The notes under the pieces were generated by a model. It saw only the letters and a list, made by a program, of their open reading frames with translations, was not told where the DNA came from and did no database searches. The position numbers were made by a program, and so were the translations under genes. Shown piece by piece: positions 52,068 through 60,105 of a stretch of DNA of 60,105 nt (positions are counted from its first letter, which is position 1; every line of letters starts with the position of its first letter). This DNA is from Candidatus Zixiibacteriota bacterium. GTDB lineage: Bacteria; Zixibacteria; MSB-5A5; UBA10806. The stretch lies in the NCBI GenBank assembly GCA_024641335.1, contig JAHEDG010000014.1:1-60105 (forward strand), in the 5' to 3' direction.

Positions 52068-52892
52068 ATGATCGATCTTTTACTCGAACTGCTCCCGGCC
52101 CTGACAATAGCCGCGTTGGGAGGTCTCCTGGCCACCTGGATCCATCTGGCCAACCATCCCGATAAACATCTGGAGCAATGGGCCGCCAGACTGGGTTGGT
52201 TTTCGCTGGCTTTATATTTCTTCTGGATCGTCCTTTTGACTTTTGATCAGGGACAGATACCGTTCATAAGCGTCGGACAACTGGCCGCCCTGCTGGGATT
52301 TTTGATCTGGGCCTCACACCTTTATATTCAACGAAAAATCAGGCAGGGAATCCTGGTGGTTCTGCCTGTTATCGCCTCGGTAATCATGATATTGCTCTCG
52401 ATTATCCTCGGCTTTCAATCGTCCGAACGCCCGGCCATATTCGAAGGACCCTGGGTCGCTTTTCATATAGGATTCACCATGGCCGGAGTCGCTCTGATTC
52501 TCGGCGCCGGAGTTTACGGTATCGGATATATGGTTTTATACAGACAGATAAAAAACAGAAAATTCGGACCCCTGTATTCGTTCCTGCCCTCTCTCGGCGA
52601 TCTGAATAATCTGCGAACCCTTACCCTTCTCTCCGGCTGGCTATTCATTACCCTGGGCATGATCGCCGGCTCGATCTGGATGGGCATGCGTTTCGATATA
52701 TTCGCTCTGTTCAAAGGACATCTCGGAATCGCTCTTTTATTCTGGGTTATAATATCGGCCATGTCCGCCGCGGCTCGGTTCAAATGGCTGGGACAGCATC
52801 AACTGGCCGGGCTCTCCGTACTGCTCTCGGCCGTAATTGTCGTTCTGATCATTATCTCCATTGTGGTGACCTATCCCGGAGGAGCGTTATGA
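52068..52892 (+). CDS. Cytochrome c assembly / HemX-like membrane protein
   Basis: 274 residues with about eight hydrophobic segments. It has the CcsA/CcmC-like pattern: conserved His residues in WIHLANHPDKH and WVAFHIGFTMAGVALILGAG, and a late one in FKGHLGIAL. Members placed directly before hemA are called HemX and affect HemA level in Bacillus; others handle heme for cytochrome c biogenesis. The stop overlaps the hemA start by 4 nt, supporting the HemX role. Which of the two functions applies cannot be decided. Confidence 0.85.
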   Translation: MIDLLLELLPALTIAALGGLLATWIHLANHPDKHLEQWAARLGWFSLALYFFWIVLLTFDQGQIPFISVGQLAALLGFLIWASHLYIQRKIRQGILVVLPVIASVIMILLSIILGFQSSERPAIFEGPWVAFHIGFTMAGVALILGAGVYGIGYMVLYRQIKNRKFGPLYSFLPSLGDLNNLRTLTLLSGWLFITLGMIAGSIWMGMRFDIFALFKGHLGIALLFWVIISAMSAAARFKWLGQHQLAGLSVLLSAVIVVLIIISIVVTYPGGAL

Positions 52893-54187
52893 ATCTCGAG
52901 ATGATCGGTATCAACCACGAGACATCGGAGATTGCCGTCAGAGAACAGGCGGCCATAGACCCGAATAGGCTGGAGGATATTTACAAAATCATCCTGGAGA
53001 AACCATCGATCGAGGGAGCCGTCATTATCTCCACCTGCAACCGGGTGGAAATCTATATCTCTCCGCGCAAGCATCTGCCCGAATCGGAACTGCGCGGTCT
53101 CTACGGCGATGTCTGCGGTTTGGGCCATGAAGAGGCGGCCAGAGCTTATATCCACCGGGACGATGAAGCTGTCCGCCATCTTTTCCGAGTCGCTTCCGGT
53201 CTGAATTCCCGAATGATCGGCGAGGTCGAGATACTCGGGCAGGTCAAGGCATCCTACTATGTGGCCCTCGATATCGGAAGCGTCTCCGGTTTTTTGAACA
53301 GGCTTTTTCACAAAGCCATAGAATGCGGCAAGCTGGTCAGGGAACGTACCGCCATTTCCAAAGGCGCGGTTTCGGTCGCTTTCGCCGCGGTAGATCTGGC
53401 CGGAAAGATCTTCGGCGATCTCGAAAAACTCAAGGTTCTGATTATCGGCGCGGGGCAAACCGGCGAGCTGGCCTCCAAACATTTCCGCAAGGCCGGAGTA
53501 ACCTCATGGAGAGTCAGCAATCGCACACTCGAACGGGCCGAACAGCTGGCAGCCGAATTATCGGGCGAGACCGTTCCATTTCCGCCCCGCGGCGACGATT
53601 TCCTCTGGGCCGATATTATCGTATCCGCCACCGGAGCGCCCGGATATGTTATCGATGCCGACACTTTTCTGCCATTATGCCGGGCCCGAAAAAACCCGGT
53701 CTGCCTGCTCGATCTGGCGGTACCCAGGGATATAGAACCCGATCTGAAAAAATCCGATAACGCATTCGTTTATTCTGTCGACGATTTCAACGAGTTGGTG
53801 GAAGCCAACAAAAACGCCCGTCTCAAGGAAGCGGTCAGGGCCGAAAAATTCGTCGACCAGAAAGTCGAGAGTTTCATCAAATGGCATCGCGAAAACCGGG
53901 TCGTCCCGACTATTCTGCAATTACAGGAGATTATCGAGGGAATCCGGCTGGCCGAGATCGAGAAGAACGGCAAACGATTTTGCGAGGCCGACCGCGATAA
54001 ACTCGATAAATTCTCGGACTCGCTGCTTAAAAAAGTTATGGGTCTTTTGATCGCCAATATGAAAAAGGCGAGTGTCGATGAGGACGATCTCTCTATGGCC
54101 CGCGCCGTGCTCCTGGCCTTCTCTCAAAAAGGCAGGGAGGAACTGAATGATATACTGGAGAAAATAGATTATGAGCTTTCCCATTGA
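52889..54187 (+). CDS. hemA: Glutamyl-tRNA reductase
   Basis: 432 residues. HemA reduces glutamyl-tRNA to glutamate-1-semialdehyde with NADPH, the committed step of the C5 pathway. The catalytic Cys50 is in [10 protein letters not shown], the His in GINHETSEI starts the domain, [17 protein letters not shown] is the family signature and [16 protein letters not shown] binds NADPH. The start at 52889 follows GGAGGAG within the end of the HemX-like gene. It overlaps hemB by 17 nt. Confidence 0.97.
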   Translation: MNLEMIGINHETSEIAVREQAAIDPNRLEDIYKIILEKPSIEGAVIISTCNRVEIYISPRKHLPESELRGLYGDVCGLGHEEAARAYIHRDDEAVRHLFRVASGLNSRMIGEVEILGQVKASYYVALDIGSVSGFLNRLFHKAIECGKLVRERTAISKGAVSVAFAAVDLAGKIFGDLEKLKVLIIGAGQTGELASKHFRKAGVTSWRVSNRTLERAEQLAAELSGETVPFPPRGDDFLWADIIVSATGAPGYVIDADTFLPLCRARKNPVCLLDLAVPRDIEPDLKKSDNAFVYSVDDFNELVEANKNARLKEAVRAEKFVDQKVESFIKWHRENRVVPTILQLQEIIEGIRLAEIEKNGKRFCEADRDKLDKFSDSLLKKVMGLLIANMKKASVDEDDLSMARAVLLAFSQKGREELNDILEKIDYELSH

Positions 54188-55151
54188 AAGACCGCGCAGA
54201 CTGCGGCGAAATGAAAACCTGAGACGCCTGGTTCGCGAAAACAGGCTGAGTGTAGACGATCTCGTTCAGCCGCTGTTCGTCGTGCCCGGCAAAAACATTA
54301 AAAAAGAAATCCCTTCGATGGCCAGGCAGTACCATCTCTCTATTGATCTCGCCGCCGCCGAAGCCGTCCGAATCGCCGAGCTTGGTATCCCGGCGATTAT
54401 TCTTTTCGGTATTCCCGAAAAAAAAGATGAAACCGGAAGCGAAGCCTATTCCGAAAACGGAATAATTCAGAAAGCCGTCAGAGAGATCAAGAAGGCGGCC
54501 CCTGATCTTTTGGTAATCACCGATGTCTGCCTGTGCGAATATACCAGCCACGGCCATTGCGGAGTAATTTCCGGACAGGAAATTCTCAACGACCCCACGT
54601 TGGAGCTTCTCGGCAAAACCGCCCTTAGCCATGCGGCCGCCGGCGCCGATATTGTGGCTCCCTCGGATATGATGGACGGCAGAATCGCCGCCATCCGCCA
54701 GGCTCTCGACAATAATGGCTTTTCGCATATCGCCATACTCTCCTACGCGGTCAAGTACGCCTCAGCTTATTATGGTCCGTTCCGCGACGCCGCCGGGTCC
54801 GCTCCGATGTTCGGCGACCGAAGAGGTTATCAGATGGATTCCGCCAACGGTCTCGAGGCCCTGCGGGAAGCCGAACTCGATCTCGAAGAAGGCGCCGATA
54901 TGATCATGGTCAAGCCGGGCATCGCCTATCTCGATATCCTCTCTAATGTAAAGAGAGAGTTCGAGCGAGTGACCGCTATATACCAGGTCTCCGGGGAGTA
55001 CGCCATGATCGAAACCGCGGCCAAAGCAGGACTGGTGGACAGAAAAGCGATTATCATGGAGACGCTGATGTCATTCAAAAGAGCCGGGGCCGATTTTATC
55101 CTGACTTATCACGCCTCCGAAGTTGCCGGATGGCTTAAAGAAAAAAAATAA
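54171..55151 (+). CDS. hemB: Delta-aminolevulinic acid dehydratase (porphobilinogen synthase)
   Basis: 326 residues. It condenses two 5-aminolevulinates to porphobilinogen. [14 protein letters not shown] gives the zinc-binding cysteines, [15 protein letters not shown] and IMVKPG give the two Schiff-base lysines, and [10 protein letters not shown] is a family motif. The presence of the cysteines marks a Zn-dependent type. The 17-nt overlap with hemA implies translational coupling. Confidence 0.97.
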   Translation: MSFPIERPRRLRRNENLRRLVRENRLSVDDLVQPLFVVPGKNIKKEIPSMARQYHLSIDLAAAEAVRIAELGIPAIILFGIPEKKDETGSEAYSENGIIQKAVREIKKAAPDLLVITDVCLCEYTSHGHCGVISGQEILNDPTLELLGKTALSHAAAGADIVAPSDMMDGRIAAIRQALDNNGFSHIAILSYAVKYASAYYGPFRDAAGSAPMFGDRRGYQMDSANGLEALREAELDLEEGADMIMVKPGIAYLDILSNVKREFERVTAIYQVSGEYAMIETAAKAGLVDRKAIIMETLMSFKRAGADFILTYHASEVAGWLKEKK

Positions 55152-55188
55152 CCGCAAGTGCAAGATCATCGATCGATCAGGTGGTAAA

Positions 55189-56466
<1,278 letters not shown>

Positions 56467-56561
56467 CCCCTCGTTATCTCCTCGGCTGTCTCTTTCAGAT
56501 ATCAGACTTCGAAGCGGCAATCGTTCTTTGAAAAACCGCTGTATTTCCATGTACATTAAAA

Positions 56562-56589
56562 TTGACAATATCTGTTTAATGTTTATATT
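56562..56589 (+). promoter_or_regulatory. Sigma70-type promoter of the M1 aminopeptidase gene
   Basis: TTGACA (56562-56567), 16-nt spacer, TATATT (56584-56589), giving a leader of about 60 nt before the ATG at 56656. Confidence 0.75.
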
Positions 56590-56655
56590 GGAACATCGGC
56601 AGGCCGCCTTATGGTTTATTTAGAAAACAGGGAAAACCGAAAGTTGAGGAAACAG

Positions 56656-58926
56656 ATGAAATTGAGATTGTTCTTAGCGAGTGTGATGACGCTCCTTTTG
56701 GCTTCTTCGATTTTGGCCCAGGAGTTGTCGCGCGAAGATTTCCGCGATAACGAATGGCGCATGAAAGCCCAATACTACCAGAAACTTCTGGAAAGACAAT
56801 CAGGGGGAATGCTTCTGGATCAAACCGACTTTGATGTTAAATACTGGGATCTTCATGTCAATGTCACCAATATCCAGGGGCAGATCATCACCGGTTTCGT
56901 CACCATGACCTCGGAATCGGTTGTTGACGGATTAGCGTCGATCGATTACGATTTCCACAGCAATATGACGGTCGATTCGGTTAGAATGTACGGCTCTCCC
57001 GCTCCATTCACCCGCCCATCCAATATTGTTCATGTTACTCTCGATAGAACCTATAATACCGGAGAACAATTCACTACGCTGATCTACTATCATGGCCACC
57101 CGCCCGGCGGCGGATTCGGTTCCTTCGGCTGGGACACCCACAACGGCCAGCCGATCGTTTCCACTTTATCCGAACCCGAGGGAGCCAGGGAATGGTGGCC
57201 CTGCAAGGATATGCCGCACGATAAAGCCGATTCGGCCGATGTCCATATTACTATCCCCGATAACCTGGTGGGCACATCCAACGGTGTACTGGTGAGCGAA
57301 ATAGATAATGGTAACGGCACTAAAACCTATAGCTGGCATATTTCGTATCCTATAACCACCTACCTGATCTCTCTGGCCATCTCCAACTACCAGAGCTTCA
57401 CCGATTGGTATGTCAACACCGACGGCGATTCCATGCCGGTTACCAATTATGTCTACCCCGAACATTACAGCCAGGCTGTCGAGGATCTCAGCATCACCCC
57501 CGATGCCATCGGAATATTCGCCGGTCTTTTCGGAGAGTACCCGTTTATCAGGGAAAAATACGGTATGTCCATATTCCCCTGGGGCGGCGCCATGGAGCAT
57601 CAATGCAACACCAGCTACGGCTCCTCGCTTATAAGGGGAAATCACACATACGACTGGATACTTGTTCATGAATTGGCCCATATGTGGTTCGGCGATATGA
57701 TCACCTGCGATACCTGGCCCGATATCTGGATGAACGAAGGATTCGCCTCATATCTCGAAGCGCTCTGGATAGAAGACGACCAGGGATTCAACGGCTATCT
57801 CAACTATATGAGATACAGTCAGCCCGTCAGCGATCCCAGCGGCCCGATCTATGATCCCAATCCGCTTTTCGACGGGAATACAGTATACAATAAGGGAGCC
57901 TGGGTTCTGCATATGCTCCGCGGGGTCATGGGAGATGACGCCTTTTTCCAGGGTATGTACGCCTACGCCAATCACCCCGATCATCAATACGGCACTATCC
58001 AAACCCGCCAGTTCCAGCACATAATGGAAGATTATTACGGCTCCGATCTGGATTGGTTCTTCGACCAGTGGGTCTGGGGGATGAACAGGCCTACATACAG
58101 ATACTCCTGGCTGCACGAGGAAAACTCCAACGGCCGTCATGAAGTCTTTCTGCATATCAGGCAGACTCAAAACTCTCCCTCCCCCAATGTCTTTACCATG
58201 CCGATTCAGGTCTTTGCCCGGATTAACGGTGTCGATACCGTGGTCACTGTCTGGAACGACAGGCGCACCGATGACCTCAGGTTCGTAGTCAACGATCAGC
58301 CGACCATGGTCCGCCTGGATGTCAACGACTGGTTCTTGAAAAACTCCAGCCTGGAAAGCTACACCATGAATATCGTCACCAGGGATCTTCCCGACGGCGA
58401 TCTTCAGCATCAATACAGCCAGATTGTCGAAGCCAGAGGAGGCACGACTCCATATGCCTTCACTATAGTCAACGGATCATTGCCGGACAACCTGGAGCTT
58501 GATTCCGCTGCAGGAGAGATATCCGGCCAGCCGATTGAACTCGGTGAATTCTCATTCACTATCCGCTGTACCGATTCATCGAGCCCGGCCAAAACCGACG
58601 ATAACGATTATACCATCAATATCTACGAAATGACCGGCACCGACGACCAGGTCACGCCTCCGTCGAATTTCGCTCTTCTGGGCAACTATCCCAACCCCTT
58701 CAACAATTCGACCGTGATAAGGCTCAACCTGGCCAATCCCGGCAATGTCAGCCTGGAGATCTTCAACCTGCTCGGCCAGCATGTCGAACTTCTGCATGAC
58801 GGTTATCTCGACGCCGGTTTGCATGAGATCATCTGGAACGGCGACAATATACCGTCCGGAGTCTATTTCTATAAGCTGACCGCCGGCGAAAAGAGCGCGG
58901 TTAAGAAAATGGCCTTGATTAAGTAA
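56656..58926 (+). CDS. Secreted M1 family aminopeptidase with sorting domain
   Basis: 756 residues. A signal peptide (MKLRLFLASVMTLLLASSILAQ) precedes an M1 N-terminal beta-domain and the gluzincin catalytic domain: His338-Glu339-x2-His342 (HELAHMWFG) and Glu361 (NEGFAS) bind zinc. The exopeptidase motif appears as GGAMEHQ, with His in place of the usual Asn of GAMEN. An Ig-like region (about 610-670) and the YPNPFN sorting domain (last ~85 residues, ending MALIK) follow. It would trim peptides outside the cell or at the surface. The ATG at 56656 is preferred, as GAGGA lies 5 nt upstream, over an in-frame ATG at 56611. Confidence 0.9.
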   Translation: MKLRLFLASVMTLLLASSILAQELSREDFRDNEWRMKAQYYQKLLERQSGGMLLDQTDFDVKYWDLHVNVTNIQGQIITGFVTMTSESVVDGLASIDYDFHSNMTVDSVRMYGSPAPFTRPSNIVHVTLDRTYNTGEQFTTLIYYHGHPPGGGFGSFGWDTHNGQPIVSTLSEPEGAREWWPCKDMPHDKADSADVHITIPDNLVGTSNGVLVSEIDNGNGTKTYSWHISYPITTYLISLAISNYQSFTDWYVNTDGDSMPVTNYVYPEHYSQAVEDLSITPDAIGIFAGLFGEYPFIREKYGMSIFPWGGAMEHQCNTSYGSSLIRGNHTYDWILVHELAHMWFGDMITCDTWPDIWMNEGFASYLEALWIEDDQGFNGYLNYMRYSQPVSDPSGPIYDPNPLFDGNTVYNKGAWVLHMLRGVMGDDAFFQGMYAYANHPDHQYGTIQTRQFQHIMEDYYGSDLDWFFDQWVWGMNRPTYRYSWLHEENSNGRHEVFLHIRQTQNSPSPNVFTMPIQVFARINGVDTVVTVWNDRRTDDLRFVVNDQPTMVRLDVNDWFLKNSSLESYTMNIVTRDLPDGDLQHQYSQIVEARGGTTPYAFTIVNGSLPDNLELDSAAGEISGQPIELGEFSFTIRCTDSSSPAKTDDNDYTINIYEMTGTDDQVTPPSNFALLGNYPNPFNNSTVIRLNLANPGNVSLEIFNLLGQHVELLHDGYLDAGLHEIIWNGDNIPSGVYFYKLTAGEKSAVKKMALIK

Positions 58927-58952
58927 ATCAATCTTAACAAATTAGCTAATTC

Positions 58953-58990
58953 AAAGGCCGGAGATAATTTCCGGCCTTTATTTTTCTTTT
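58953..58990 (+). terminator. Rho-independent terminator after the aminopeptidase gene
   Basis: AAAGGCCGGA (58953-58962) and TCCGGCCTTT (58970-58979) form a perfect 10-bp stem with a 7-nt loop, followed by a T-rich tail (ATTTTTCTTTTT). Confidence 0.9.
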
Positions 58991-59251
58991 TAGGCAAATC
59001 AGCGTCCAATCCGCATTACTTTCCCCGCGGGTCGAATAAATAGAAGGAAACAGATCAGGCGCCTGATTCTCCTTCGATGGCGGCTGCCCGACCATCCCGC
59101 ATCTATTACGATCGGGATCAAAAGGCTCATGCCGCCTTGAGTGGGATTATGTTTTTCAGATCCCGGGATCGCCCCTCTCAATGGAATGAGACAAGAAAGA
59201 GAAAGAAAAATAGACTAAAAAACTCGATATTCAGGCTCCCGCAATTACCGA

Positions 59252-59280
59252 TTTACTTTCGGTCCTAAATTGCCTATTTT
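59252..59280 (+). promoter_or_regulatory. Predicted promoter of the lipid kinase gene (near-leaderless)
   Basis: TTTACT (59252-59257), a 17-nt spacer and TATTTT (59275-59280), 9 nt before the ATG at 59290. No ribosome binding site is visible. Confidence 0.5.
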
Positions 59281-59289
59281 AGGGCCTAT

Positions 59290-60105
59290 ATGAAAAACGC
59301 CTTGATTCTGAACCCGACCAGCGGGGGAGGGCAATCCCTGAAACTCCTGCCTAAAATTCATGCCTGGGCAAAAAGTAATAATATAGATTTCGAGTTTTAC
59401 TCCACCACCCGGCCCGGCGACGGTTACCGTCTCGGACGGATCTGCAGGCTGGAACGGTTCGGGCAGGTTATTGTGGTCGGGGGGGACGGTTCTATCAACG
59501 AAGTCGGCTCCGCGCTTCTCGGATCCGATATCCCGCTCGGGGTCCTGCCGGGAGGTTCCGGCAACGATTTTTACAAGATGCTCGGCAATAATGGCAATCT
59601 TAAAAAAGCTATGAGTACCGCATTCGATTCCCGCTATCTCGATGTTGATGTCGGGCTGGTCAATGACCGTCCATTTTTCAATACTGTCGGCATCGGTTTT
59701 GACGCTGAAGTCGCCATGCTGGCGAATCAATCCTCAAAAAGGGGAATCGCGGGCTATCTGGCCGCCGTTTTCAAAACCTGGCGGAATCTCCGCCACCTGG
59801 ATATCGAAATAGAACTCGATGGAGTTAGGCTGGAAACCGATGTCACCCTGGTTTGTATCGGCAACGGGCGAAGTTCCGGAGGAGGATTTTACCTGACCCC
59901 CCATGCCCGCTTCGATGACGGTCTTTTCGATATTTGCATTATTGAAGCCCTGCCCAAGAAACGGATTTTCCAGTATCTCCCCAGGACATTAAACGGCTCC
60001 CATATCCGCCTGCCCGGCGTAAAAATATATAGAAGCCGGAAGGTAACCATCAGATCGCTGCAGAAACTGCCGGTGCATATCGACGGCGAACCGATGACCG
60101 ATTCG
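59290..60105 (+). CDS. Diacylglycerol kinase / YegS family lipid kinase (partial)
   Basis: The first 272 residues of a DAGK-catalytic-domain protein; the frame is open at the right edge, and the family is usually about 290-310 residues, so little is missing. NPTSGGG (9-15) and VVGGDGSINEVGSALL (about 60-75) form the ATP-binding and catalytic loop, GVLPGGSGNDFYKML follows, and DGEPM near the end is the C-terminal family motif. It would phosphorylate diacylglycerol or another lipid at the inner membrane. The start is near-leaderless. Confidence 0.88.
   Translation, partial: MKNALILNPTSGGGQSLKLLPKIHAWAKSNNIDFEFYSTTRPGDGYRLGRICRLERFGQVIVVGGDGSINEVGSALLGSDIPLGVLPGGSGNDFYKMLGNNGNLKKAMSTAFDSRYLDVDVGLVNDRPFFNTVGIGFDAEVAMLANQSSKRGIAGYLAAVFKTWRNLRHLDIEIELDGVRLETDVTLVCIGNGRSSGGGFYLTPHARFDDGLFDICIIEALPKKRIFQYLPRTLNGSHIRLPGVKIYRSRKVTIRSLQKLPVHIDGEPMTDS

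Larger units (their letters stand above)
58927..59289. other. Intergenic region before the lipid kinase gene
   Basis: About 360 bp holding the terminator at 58953-58979, a 12-bp palindrome GATCCCGGGATC (59159-59170) and the lipid kinase promoter at 59252-59280. No gene is supported in the rest. Confidence 0.5.

Noticed and set aside
58999-59268. Short open frames on both strands after the aminopeptidase
   Set aside because: They have no ribosome binding sites, overlap each other and look like chance frames in an intergenic region.

Overview
The window (60,105 bp, moderate G+C, all readable genes bacterial) looks like a chromosome segment from an uncultured Gram-negative bacterium of the FCB group. 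Zixibacteria or a neighbouring candidate phylum is my best guess, by inference only. The reasons are three secreted proteins ending in the same YPNPFN-type sorting domain, a CBM9/DUF5916 outer-membrane-like protein, a DUF1573 protein, and many genes with a -10 box only 5-9 nt before the start codon and no Shine-Dalgarno site (leaderless genes). No rRNA, tRNA, CRISPR array, transposase or prophage gene was seen.

Layout. 1-8.4 kb: the 5' end of cheA (minus strand), lepA, a thioesterase, an ABC exporter, an inositol-phosphatase-like enzyme, a tandem-receiver protein coupled to a phosphohexomutase, and a lipoprotein. 8.6-16.9 kb: envelope and secreted proteins, a DUF58 protein, and a DUF1573 protein with an in-frame TGA where the family has a conserved Cys (candidate selenoprotein). 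17-19.5 kb: an acyl-CoA dehydrogenase and a fatty acid desaturase. 19.7-44.3 kb: a long run of plus-strand genes headed by a TetR regulator. It encodes an ATP-dependent benzoyl-CoA-reductase-like enzyme of the Azoarcus (Bzd) type (two catalytic subunits, two ATPases, a ferredoxin and a large NAD(P)H:ferredoxin-type flavoprotein), a Had-like alcohol dehydrogenase, short-chain beta-oxidation enzymes, a four-gene 2-oxoacid:ferredoxin/NAD(P) oxidoreductase, and, translationally coupled to that, a DRE-TIM acyltransferase, an aconitase-superfamily hydratase (two subunits) and a decarboxylating dehydrogenase with NADP-type isocitrate dehydrogenase residues. A cation-chloride-cotransporter-like protein and a thiolase follow. 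44.5-56.5 kb: a contiguous protoheme operon in the order hemC-hemD-X-hemE-hemN-hemH-hemY-hemX-hemA-hemB-hemL, where X is a membrane protein resembling a sensor kinase without its phosphoacceptor His. 56.6 kb-end: a secreted M1 aminopeptidase and the start of a lipid-kinase gene.

How the genes fit together. The central block reads as an anaerobic CoA-thioester catabolic island. The ring-reductase-like complex would take low-potential electrons from ferredoxin. The 2-oxoacid oxidoreductase and its GltD-like partner would regenerate that ferredoxin and/or NADPH. The acyltransferase, hydratase and dehydrogenase trio could supply the 2-oxoacid (oxaloacetate + acetyl-CoA to citrate, isocitrate and 2-oxoglutarate), forming a dedicated oxidative TCA branch. 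This is inference: the same trio could do leucine-type or homocitrate-type chain extension, and the canonical dienoyl-CoA hydratase and ring hydrolase genes are not in the window, so the true substrate of the reductase is open.
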